A model generated the notes under the pieces. The model was not told where the DNA came from and searched no databases. It worked only from the letters and a program-made list of their open reading frames with translations. The position numbers and the translations under genes were made by a program. Below are positions 1-8,655 of a stretch of 11,974 nt of DNA, piece by piece; the first letter of the stretch is position 1; each line of letters opens with the position of its first letter. The DNA comes from Cerioporus squamosus (Eukaryota > Basidiomycota > Agaricomycetes > Polyporales > Polyporaceae): positions 1-11,974 of the forward strand of contig JABYQS010000863.1 in assembly GCA_022592435.1 (NCBI GenBank). The letters run 5' to 3'.

Positions 1-41
1 CTGCTGCGGGCTCGGGGCTGCTGCGGGCTCGGGGCTGCTGC
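1..41. repeat. 17-bp direct tandem repeat, two full copies plus a partial
   Basis: The unit ctgctgcgggctcgggg occurs perfectly at 1-17 and 18-34, and the first seven bases recur at 35-41. The array may extend beyond the window edge. It lies about 140 bp upstream of the transporter start codon, so it is either promoter or 5' UTR sequence, or the end of a neighbouring region. No function can be read from it. Confidence 0.85.
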
Positions 42-176
42 CGTCGTCGCGGTCGGCGTGCGAGGCAGAAGAGCAGCTCGCCAGAGGCTGGGAGTCGCTC
101 CTGCTCGCAGCGACGGGCAGAAATAGCGGACTACGTCGCGATAAGTTGGGGACGCAGGCATTAAAGCAGTTGCCAT

Positions 177-3100
177 ATGCGGATGCTCAGGTACAGTGAT
201 GTGCCTGGGAGGAAGGCGGACTCCAAATGGACTGCGTCGGACTCTTCCCCCTCCTCCCCCCTCTCACCACCGTCGTCCCCTCTCTCCATGCCGTTCCGCC
301 CGACGTCCAGCGCAGGCAGGCCGTCGTCCGCCCGCCCCAGCACAGGCCGCCCCGGCACCGCCGGCTACTTCGACCGCGAGCCCCAGTACACGTACGACTA
401 CTCGCTCGACGAGGAAGACGAGGACGACGAGTCCGACGCCGGCGACGTCTTCGCCTTCGGGCCTCCCCCCACAGCGACCTCCCCGATAACCCCGCCGCCC
501 CCGACATGGGATCCCAACAGCGTCGACCGCGTCGGCCCCATCGGTCCCGACCCAGGCCCCTCCCAGCCATACCACCGCGCTCCATACCCGCTCAGCCCCG
601 TCGAATCGCCCCCCTCGACGGACTCCCAGAACCAGGACGATAACCCGTACCGAATGCGCAGGATGGCTCCCCCCTCCGCCTCGACCGTCCCCACAACAGG
701 AACAGGGCGCTTCACCGGCGTGAGTTCAGCCATCAGCTCCCGGGAAGTGCATGTCTCGCTGCCGCAGGGCGAGCGAGGGAAGGGGAAGGATCGTCCGCCA
801 TCGACGGCGAGGTCAACGAGTTTTCCGAGCGTCGCAGACTCGGCCTCAATCAAGTAAGTCATCCCATCACTCTGCTGAGTCTGTTGCGTCTGTTTGTTAC
901 GAGGGCGGTGGAGGTGGTCCCACGGATGATTTGACCCCTGCTGCTTTGCCTTTCTCCATGTCCCCTAGGGCATCGTCCCGTGTATCCGGTCGGTACACGC
1001 TGAAGATGTGCTGGACCAAGGTCAGATATGACTGGCGTAACGCCGCCCGTCATAGTCACTCACAGCCGGGATACACCGTGCCTTCAAAACACATCCAGGA
1101 TATACCGACTTTGCGCCTCATCCTGAACGTGATCAGCGGGTAGCACCTTTGAGCGAGTAGCGAGGTGCTACATGCTGACCATATTTGACCTTTGTTCACC
1201 GTGTATCTACGGGATACACGGAGCAATGCCCCCGGTGTATTGCACCCTTATGAGACTTCGCTTCCGCTTCTTCCCTCACCGCTGTATTACTGTTTTGCTC
1301 TTTCTTCGACCGCGGTCGTGATGCACCTGGTCGGGGAAGTGTGTCCGCGCAATAGTTGCACCAGAATGCCCTCACGAGAACCGCCCCTTCGGAGGCGGCC
1401 TGACGAGTATTCCCGCGTGCTGACCCGATTCCGCCTTTCAGAAGGATGGAGTTCGACTTTGAGGCGGACGAAGACGAAGACAGCCCTTACCCGGAAGTCC
1501 GCGCGTCAGTATCAAATATCGACGACCCGGAGATGCCGGCGATGACACCACGGATGTGGCTTATTGGCCTGACGCTTACGCTCGCATCTGGGTGAGTGAA
1601 CGCCGTACTTGATCGTCCCCGCGGATGTCCCGGTCGTGCGCGTGCTCACTACTCGCGTGCAGGTGCGCGAATCTGTTCTTCAACTTCCGACAACCAGCCC
1701 CTTCAATCGTCTCCAATGTCCTGCTCCTCCTCGCGCATCCATTGGGCAAGGTCCTCGCGCTCACGATGCCAATACGAACGTTCCGGCTTCCACGATGGCT
1801 AGGTGGCTACGAGTTCTCGTTAAACCCGGGTCCGTGGAACATCAAAGAGCACGCACTGGTATACATCATGGCGAACGTGTCGATCGGTGTGCCGACTGCG
1901 TTGAACGCTGTTGTGGTCGCAGAGCTCAACTACGGCGTCAAGCTCGGCTACGGGTTCAACGCGTTGCTGATCCTTGCGACGCAGTTGACGGGGTTCTCAC
2001 TCGCGGGCCTCTGCAGGCGATACCTTGTCTGGCCGGCGAGCATGGTGTGGCCGCAGAACTTGATCGTATGTACCCTTCTGAACACGCTGCACGCGGAAGA
2101 GGAAGACGCACGTGGTGGTCTCTCTCGGTTCAAGTTCTTCTGCTACGCGACTGTTGGGGCGTTCTTCTGGTTCTTCCTCCCAGGTACGTCCCATGCTGCT
2201 GCTGGGATCGAAGACGCTGATTGTCGGTGCAGGCTACCTCTTCACTGCCCTCTCGATATTCTCCTTCATCTGCTGGGCAAAACCGAACGACGTCGTTGTG
2301 AACCAGCTCTTTGGCGTCTCCAGCGGTCTTGGGATGAGCATCCTCACGTTCGACTGGTCGCAGATCACCTGGATTGGCAGCCCCCTGATGGTGCCCTGGT
2401 GGGCGGAGGTACAGGTCTTCACCGGTTTCTTCCTCATCTACTGGATACTGTGTCCTATCCTCTACTACACCAACGTGAGTACACCCTTCTCGATCCGACT
2501 GTGAAGCCTCTGACCTCCTCCTTCCAGTCTTGGGATCTTGCGTACTTCCCCATGATGGCGAACAACCCCTACGATCGCTACGGCAAGGTCTACGACGTCA
2601 CCCGTGTGCTCACTGACGAGCAGACTTTCGATCAGGCGGCTTACGAGGCCTACTCGCCGCTGTTCCTCCCGGCTTCATACGCGATCACGTACCTCGTTGC
2701 GTTCGCGCTCTCGTCCGCGATGATCGTCCACACCGTCCTTTACCATGGTCGCACCGTCATCCACGGGTTGACGCAGACACGGATTGAGAAGGACGACATC
2801 CACGCAAAGCTCATGCGCGCCTATCCTGAGGTGCCCGATTGGTGGTATCTGTTGACCTTTGTCGCGTGCTTCTCGCTCGCGATCGTCACAGCGGAGGTGT
2901 GGCATACGGAGATTCCGGTGTGGGCGCTGCTTCTCGCCATTGCACTCCCGGTGGTGTACATGGTGCCATCAGGATACGTGTACGCGCTGACGGGTCAGAA
3001 TGTGAGTTCGCTCTTCCACAGACGAACGGCTGGATTCTGACGTCCTCGCAGATCACCATCAACCTGCTCGCGCAGATCATCCCAGGTATGATCCTCCCTG

Positions 3101-3959
3101 GCAAGCCACTTCCCAACATGGTACGCTATGCAGCCCCACAATGCACTGCACTGTGAGTACTCACTGCGCCCATGCAGATCTTCAAGGCGTATGCGGTGCA
3201 GACCCTAGCCGAGGGCACTGCGTTCGTGCAGGACCTGAAGCTCGGCCACTACGTCAAGCTTCCACCGCGCGCTACCTTCTCTGTGCAGCTCGTCGCGACC
3301 ACGCTCGTTGGCCTCCTCCAGGTCGGGGTCAAGGAGTGGATGTTCTCGCATATCCCAGACATCTGTCAGCCGGGCCAGAAGGACTTCCTGACGTGCCCCC
3401 ACAACCAGGTTCTGTACACGACGTCGGCGATCTGGGGGCTCATCGGGCCTGCGCGGCAGTTCGGGACGCAGTCGATCTACCACCCGCAACTCTACGCCAT
3501 TGCGATCGGCGGGGTGCTCCCGTTGCCCTTCTGGTACTGGCAGCGCAGGTGGCCGAACAAGTGGAACAAGTTCATCAACTTGCCCATCATTCTGAACGGG
3601 ATCGGGCTCATCCCGCCGGCGACGGGCATCAACTACTCGTCGTGGTTCCTGCTCGGCTTCATCTTCCAGTTCGTGATCCGGAGGAGGAACTTCGTCTGGT
3701 GGAGCAAGTTCAACTACGTGCTCACGGCGGCGTTCGACTGTGGGACCGTGCTGAGCGTGCTGTTCATCTTCTTCACGCTGCAGTTCCCCAAGGGCGGAAT
3801 TAATTTGAATTGGTGGGGGAACACGGTGTATCAGAATAGTGAGTGTCGTCTGTTCCGCTTCGCGTCTGCATTCAGCGGTGCTGACGGATGCGCTCTGCAG
3901 CTGCGGACTATAAGAGGGTACCACTGAGGGATGTACCTGCTGGTGGCATCCAGTGGTAG
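177..3959 (+). CDS. Oligopeptide transporter, OPT family (Isp4/Opt-like), complete, 8 exons
   Basis: Polytopic plasma-membrane importer; family members take up small peptides (tetra/pentapeptides, glutathione) by proton coupling. Exons: 177-853, 1442-1591, 1663-2183, 2233-2474, 2528-3001, 3052-3120, 3178-3838, 3901-3959. These join to 2853 nt, 950 codons plus TAG, with all seven junctions in phase and GT..AG borders. Residues 1 to about 239 are a disordered S/P-rich extension with an acidic run, followed by SPYPEVRASVSNIDDPEMP (about 240-258). From about 264 on there are repeated hydrophobic segments. Family hallmarks are NPGPWNIKEH (about 330-339), KLPPR (about 738-742, the KIPPR motif) and a C-terminal NTADYK (about 931-936). 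An in-frame stop at 162-164 makes ATG 177 the first possible start unless there is an upstream intron. Its context is weak (C at -3, C at +4). Family identity is firm; the substrate is unknown. Confidence 0.95.
1140..1171. repeat. Inverted repeat, 9-bp perfect stem, in OPT intron 1
   Basis: GTAGCACCT at 1140-1148 is matched by its exact reverse complement AGGTGCTAC at 1163-1171, with a 14-nt loop. It may be a remnant of a small mobile element, an RNA hairpin in the intron, or chance. There are no flanking duplications I can point to. Confidence 0.6.
1199..1221. repeat. Inverted repeat, 9-bp stem with 5-nt loop, in OPT intron 1
   Basis: CCGTGTATC at 1199-1207 pairs with GATACACGG at 1213-1221 around the loop tacgg. 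Related words occur nearby: gtgtatccgg near 980 and gggatacaccgtg near 1068. The intron therefore carries several copies of the same short motif in both orientations. The function is unknown. Confidence 0.6.
1442..1449 (+). promoter_or_regulatory. Possible internal start codon of the OPT gene at the exon 2 border
   Basis: Exon 2 begins aaggATGGAG. The ATG at 1446-1448 is in the transporter frame (Met 228). It has A at -3 and G at +4, a far better initiation context than ATG 177 or ATG 183, both of which have C at -3 and C at +4. A transcript starting inside the long intron 1 would yield a protein of about 723 residues. That protein would lack the disordered extension but keep every transporter motif. 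This is an inference; no core promoter element was recognised. Confidence 0.35.
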
Positions 3960-4971
3960 CAGGACGTGTCCGTTCCCCCCCATGGGGCAGGGCCGTCCGT
4001 CCGTCTTTCTTTTCGTCATATGGGACATTCCTTTAGCTGCGTGTACGAGTGGAAGCGCTTCCCGAAAGTGAAACAACATCCGATATCATCCCATTCCTCC
4101 TTCTGGCCGCCTTCCGTGTTCTCCTTGTGGGCTCTCTTCATCCTCTTGGCGCCCCTGCCATGAGCCTTGGTTATGTATAGCTGTCGCGACACAGCTTTCC
4201 TCTTCCTCTTGCCGCGTCACTGTGGTCCGCCACCCTGGGAGCACCCCCATCCCTCTGGTCTTGTCATCCGCCATCCACCATCTGCATCCGTCTATCCTTA
4301 TCTTCGGCATCCGCGTCCGTGTCTTCCTTCCCATACCACCCCGGCACGTCCCACCTCATTCACCTTCCTCCTGTCATCGTTCCCTCCTCACATTCGCGGC
4401 TTCGATGTCCGGCGCACCCCCACAACATTTCCGCGCCGATCCCGCACGCTCTCCCCGCGCACCTGTGACCCGTGGCTTGCGCTGTCGTCCTCCGCAGCCC
4501 TCCTCCGTTCCCTTGTTCTCATGCACATGCATTCGTCTCGTCTCGTCCGCGAGTCCCGGTTTTCCAGGCTTCAAGTTCAATCTTCCCAATGGTTCATGTT
4601 TCGGCTCAGTAGCATATTAGATATACCTTACATCCCGTCCATACGTATACGCCAGCGGTCGTGTTTGTCTTATACACTCTCCCCCCCCATGTAAACTTCC
4701 GGGTGCGGTCCGCAGCTGCCTCCCATCTCCTCTGCCATCCCTTCAAGCCCTGCGCCTGCGTTCCTTGCCCACCGCGTCCGGGCATTCCATCCCATCTCAT
4801 CCCAGCTATGCACGTACGGTACATCAATCGTCCGTCGTCCCCTGCCGCTCCCTTCGCGCCCGTTTCCTCACTGTCGATGATCTCTCTGTTTCGGTGGTAC
4901 CCGCGTGTCGTCGTTGTCAATGTGTGTGTCAAGATGTGTCTACACATCCGTAACCATAAGAGTAACCGTTA

Positions 4972-4985
4972 TCTCTCTCTCTCTC
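4972..4985. repeat. (TC)n dinucleotide tract
   Basis: There are seven uninterrupted TC units, followed by ag. A short tgtgtgtgt run lies about 50 bp upstream, near 4920-4928. It is a simple microsatellite in noncoding DNA. It also resembles the CT stretches seen upstream of fungal transcription starts, but it is about 1 kb from the next start codon. Confidence 0.8.
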
Positions 4986-5053
4986 AGCACTTTGTTTCTC
5001 TCGCTATCCAACCAACCACCCAAGCGCATGCAAGTTGTAGCAGCATAACATCG

Positions 5054-5081
5054 AGCCTCGAGGCTACGTACATAGTACGTA
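5054..5081. repeat. 12-bp perfect palindrome followed by paired TACGTA sites
   Basis: AGCCTCGAGGCT at 5054-5065 is its own reverse complement. It runs directly into TACGTA at 5065-5070, which is repeated at 5076-5081 with a 5-nt spacer. TACGTA is itself palindromic and contains the ACGT core bound by many bZIP regulators. It may be a binding-site cluster upstream of the glycosyltransferase gene, or chance. Confidence 0.5.
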
Positions 5082-6022
5082 TACCTAGCAGCAAGTCAGT
5101 GTGCCCTCCCGTCCGCAACTCTGCGGGCGCCCTCGGGCTGCGGGGTACCTCTTTTGCCTCCAGAATCGCACGAGGCAGCAGCTGGGAGCTGTAATATCTG
5201 TCTTTGTCCTGCCAGTGTTTCTCCGAGTCCACAAATGACAGCGCGGCCGGTTGGCACGGGACGTGTGCGTAACCTGCAACCTTGTACGGGGAGCCTGCTA
5301 TGCTCCACGCGAGGCGTTCGCTGTCGGACAACGTCTCGGGAGCTGTCCCCGGCCCATTCACTCGGCGGTCACTCGCAGCCCGGGCCCTCGGCGCAGCCCT
5401 TGGAAACGATGCCCCGACCGAGCACTGGGCGCGAGATGCGCGCGGGTGGGGCCGACACTGTGACAGTACTTATGGAAGATTGTCTCGGGGCGGAGTCCGC
5501 TCTCGTCGGTGGAGGTAAGTATTGTATTCGCCTCTGCAGCTTTCGCTCTCAGGCGGACATTCCCCGCACTGGGTCCGGGGCGAGTAAATCAGTTTGAGGC
5601 TCGGGAACTCGTATCCACGAGATACTTATGCATGAGGGGCCAGTCGAGGAGCCTGAGGGTTGGATGAACCCCGCCGGTCTGGATGTCCGAGTCGAGGTCG
5701 TGACCCGAGCACCGAGGGCTAAATGTAACTTTTGTCCATGTTGTGGTCATATTGTGTAGAATCCGAGACCCCATTCATAGCTGCATGAGTTGTAGATCGC
5801 GTTGCTGAGAAGTTGAAGGTACCTGTCGAGTCCGACTCGAGGAACAATGTCCAAATCCATCAAAGCGGCAAGTAGGCTGGTTTTGTGGCTGTGCTCGGGG
5901 TATGTCTTGGCTCTGGCTGTGTATACCGCGCGTTCGGCGCGCCTTGGCGCGACCGGCGACGCCGCGACTCCCGACATACTGCGATCTTGCTCCTTGTTCC
6001 TCTACTCTCACCGCCGTCTGCT

Positions 6023-8176
6023 ATGTTTCGACGCTACAAGGACTATCTGCCGCTGTCCCTCCTTCCTGACGACGAGGACGGCACGCCATACAGGCCGCAG
6101 AAGACGGACATGCGGCGGCGGTTGCTGACGCGCGGGTTGGTCCTGGTGTCTGTGCTCGTCAACCTGTACTTCGTGTACGCGACACTGACGGCGTGGCCCG
6201 CACCACTGGATGACTACCAATCACTGTGAGTGTTCTTCCTTGCAACTTGCTGCGGAACGTGTTGGTGGAAGCGGGTGAGGAGCTCGGGACGATACCAAGG
6301 TATGAGACGAGGGAACGGGATGGGAACACGTCGTCGGCATCGAAGAAGCGTGTTGGAGCTGTACGAGGGAGTGTAACGAGGCCGGTGTGTTGCTCGCGCA
6401 CTATGTGCTCGGTTGTACGCTTGCAATCACGTCCGGGCGCGGCTTGGGGTAAGGAGCCATTCCCAGCCGCGTACGGACATGATATGTACATGGCTGGCGC
6501 TATACAATCAGGACACAGTGGCTGGATGATGTATCCTATAAAGTTCGTGAAGCTGGTCCCTCGGCGGCGCCCTACTGTTCCCTTGCATACCTTTATGGCC
6601 GAATTTGGACGTCTTCTGAAAGTCCAGATACGTGCATCATGCGCCCTCTGACTACCTTGAGGCTTGCGAGGAGTTCCACCACTCCCTGGTTGCTCTTCGC
6701 GGGGTCGTGGGAAGCTGGTACCTCCATACGCATGCGCAAGAGTTACAGTATGCGCGAGAGCGGGGTGTTTGGGGCATGCCGCGTTTTGCGCCTTGTCAAG
6801 TTGTACATTGTGCCCGGATGTACAGACGCAACGCTTCAGACAGTCGTGCTATGCGAGTTTCGCCAAGCTCTTGATCTGGACGAGCTGTCGCTGATGCCGA
6901 GCGATATGTAAATCATCAGCTCAGCACTAGATATTCTGGCTCTGTGATCTCCATGTAGGAGCTGGTAGGACGTGGCTACCCGAGAAGGTTGTGATCGTGG
7001 GCCTGCTCCAAGTGTATCGATACTGCTACTCGGACGACCAGGATGTTGGTTTCACTCCCTGGGCCTGCTGTGCACGTCTTCTGCGAAGCTCCTCGTCTGC
7101 CCTCCGCCCAAGGACAACGGCAGTTGTCTGCGATGGGCCGCAGCAGGTTGCGAGAGTCATTGCATGCTGTGTGAGAGCGAAGAGCCGCCTCTGGACATAT
7201 TCAGGAGTATCGCATTTCGATGTGATCACCCCAGAGTCTTCCGTCCAGCCATATTCCCATCAGCGCACCATCCACTGCGCGTGTGAACGACAGCTGACCA
7301 CAATCCCCCGCTCCAGGAATACACCCCCATCGTCGAGGAGAGAGCCCTGTCCTCCTTCAAGCCTCCAAATCCCCGGGACAACGCCATCGTCACAGGGCTG
7401 TACACGGACGCGTTCGCGACTGCCGTCGCCACGCTCGGCCACCCTGAACGTCGCCAACGCCTCCGCCTCCCGCCTCCTCTACTACCTCCCCGACAAGATC
7501 TCCAACCGCGCGCTCTGCATCGCGTCCGTCTCCGGCTGGGAGCCATTACCGATCGAGCGCATCGCCCCGCCTCACAGCGGCGTGCACCGGCACTTCCTCG
7601 ACCAGTACTCGAAGCTGCACCTCTGGACGCTCGACCAGCGCGGGTTCGAGAGCGTCGTGTACGTCGACGCGGACGCGCTCGTCCGGCGCAACTTCGACGA
7701 GCTCTTCGCCTCCCGTTCACCTTCGGCGCCGTCCCGGACGTGTACACGACGCGCAGGGCTACGTGACCTCGTTCAACGCCGGCGTGTGTCCTCCCCGGAC
7801 AGCGAGCTCTTCCCGACATGGTCGCGAAGATCGCGACGGCGCGGTACCCCGCCGAGCAGGCCGAGCAGGCCTTCCTAACCTCTATTGGCGCGGAGGCGCT
7901 CCGCCTGCCGTACGCGTACAACGCGAACCTCGCGATCAAGAAGCGCACGCCCGCGCTATGGGACGCGCTCCAGGACGAGATGCGCATCATGCACTTCACG
8001 ATGGCGAAGCCGTTCCTCCAGGGCGACTATGACGAGGTGCCGCTGAACAATCGCGGAACGCGGAGAAGGTCGCGAGGAAGAAGCCGGCTTTCAAGCGCGA
8101 AATCGTGGAGTGGCTCGAGGCGTGGCACGAGACGCGGGGGTTACCGGTCGAAAACTCGACAAGTGCGATGCGTTGA
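6023..8176 (+). CDS. Family 8 glycosyltransferase (glycogenin-like), type II membrane protein, frame-disrupted
   Basis: Members of this family transfer a sugar from a nucleotide sugar, usually in the Golgi or ER of fungi. Exon 1 (6023-6225) encodes MFRRYKDY..., a basic stretch, one membrane anchor at about residues 39-58 and a DDYQSL end. Exon 2 runs 7317-8176. Seen in exon 2: NAIVTGLYTDAFATA, SRLLYYLPDK, then YVDADALV with the metal-binding D-A-D at 7666-7674, FNAGV near 7772-7786 and ALRLPYAYNANLAIKK near 7900. Expected size is about 355 residues, normal for the group. The frame changes at the intron junction and near 7440, 7711, 7747, 7790, 7813 and 8052; most are explained by one missing base. 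An alternative stop in the next frame lies at 8182-8184. The family call is firm, but whether the gene is intact in the organism is uncertain. Confidence 0.85.
6226..7316 (+). other. Very long first intron (about 1.09 kb) of the glycosyltransferase gene
   Basis: The donor is gtgagt at 6226 and the acceptor ctccag ends at 7316, with a CTGAC branch-like site at 7294-7298. The two flanking exons read DDYQSL and EYTPIV, which fit together as one protein, but the phase is off by one base at the join. All other reliable short introns in the window are 49-71 bp, so an insertion is suspected. I found no terminal inverted repeats, target duplication or known protein inside. It has a palindrome GTATCGATAC at 7014-7023 and a TATAAAG at 6537-6543. 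Exons of an unrelated gene cannot be excluded, but none is supported. Confidence 0.6.
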
Positions 8177-8655
8177 GAGACTGAGGGCTTGGCTTGGTCG
8201 GCGCGTAGATGCTACGTGGCTTATGAGCTCGTTTTGTTCTCCCATTCAATGCCCTGGGTCTTTTGCATCGTTCTTGGACAGCGCAGGAGAGTGATGATTT
8301 GCGGTACTGTGATGAGATGCGAGTCGTCGCGATGTAGTCGTGGTGGTGCTGTTGAGTGGGTTATGTGAGCCGTAGCTACTTTTCCTACGAGTGTCCGATC
8401 ACCAGTCCGTAGCCCTTAGGCCTCATCTACCTGAACAACACGTACCCAGAGCGGCTTCTGCGCCCATCTATGTGCAAAGCACGACGTCCATGATGAGAGA
8501 GAAAAGGAGAAAAGGATGTCCAGATGCAGAGAAAAAAACTATAATGCACAGCGTCCGCGGGTACGCGGAGGCGGTAAGTAGAGACATAAATGAAGCAAAA
8601 AGAGATAAGCTACTAGCCCGTCATAGTACGATAGACATATCCTCACATATCCAAC
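8177..8655. other. Intergenic region between convergent genes
   Basis: These 479 bases separate the stop of the plus-strand glycosyltransferase (8174-8176) from the stop of the minus-strand channel gene (8656-8658). They should contain both 3' UTRs. An A-rich patch near 8500-8540 (T-rich on the minus strand) lies 3' of the channel gene. No coding sequence was recognised. Confidence 0.75.
8554..8569. repeat. Short GC-rich hairpin 3' of the channel gene
   Basis: TCCGCG at 8554-8559 pairs with CGCGGA at 8564-8569 across a 4-nt loop. It sits about 90 bases past the minus-strand stop codon at 8656-8658, followed on that strand by a run of T. It may be a 3' UTR structure, but it is short and could be chance. 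Confidence 0.4.

Larger units (their letters stand above)
854..1441 (+). other. Unusually long first intron (588 bp) of the OPT gene
   Basis: The donor is gtaagt at 854 and the acceptor ctttcag ends at 1441. A CTGAC branch-like site lies at 1420-1424, 17 nt before the acceptor end. Splicing gives an in-frame K-R-M-E-F join into the conserved SPYPEV block. The six other introns of this gene are only 49-71 bp, so this one is about ten times longer than its neighbours. It holds no recognisable protein. It does hold two short hairpins (annotated separately) and several copies of a GTGTATC-like word. It could contain an old insertion or an internal promoter; neither is shown. Confidence 0.75.
3960..6022. 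other. Intergenic region of about 2.06 kb, no convincing gene
   Basis: This stretch lies between two plus-strand genes and must hold the OPT 3' UTR and the glycosyltransferase promoter and 5' UTR. About 4080-4860 is markedly rich in C and T on the plus strand, including an 8-base C run at 4681-4688. About 5100-5700 is more GC-rich and mixed. Open frames here (for example 4222-4620 plus and 4984-5361 minus) show no recognisable motif and conflict with each other. Fungal promoters often contain pyrimidine tracts, but no clear TATA box, poly(A) signal or tRNA B box was found. Because downstream genes are frame-broken, a small gene with indels here could be missed. Confidence 0.7.

Noticed and set aside
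3205..3924. Minus-strand open frame (239 codons) opposite the transporter
   Set aside because: Shadow of OPT exon 7; composition rich in R, E, P and no domain.
4222..4620. Open frame of 132 codons on the plus strand
   Set aside because: Its S/P-rich reading simply reflects the C/T-rich DNA; two frames are open at the same place and neither shows a motif.
4984..5361. Open frame of 125 codons on the minus strand in the intergenic region
   Set aside because: No recognisable domain, composition unlike the neighbouring genes, and overlapping open frames on the other strand; it fits a chance frame in GC-rich DNA.
5515..5539. gtaagt donor-like word followed by ctgcag, suggesting a tiny intron
   Set aside because: The span is only about 25 bases, too short for a spliceosomal intron, and no coding exon flanks it.
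6226..6911. Several open frames of 76-141 codons inside the long glycosyltransferase intron
   Set aside because: They overlap in different frames, have no family resemblance and no consistent splice sites.
7226..7999. Long minus-strand open frame (257 codons) opposite the glycosyltransferase
   Set aside because: Arg/Ala/Gly-rich shadow of a GC-rich coding strand; the plus strand has the clear family 8 motifs.
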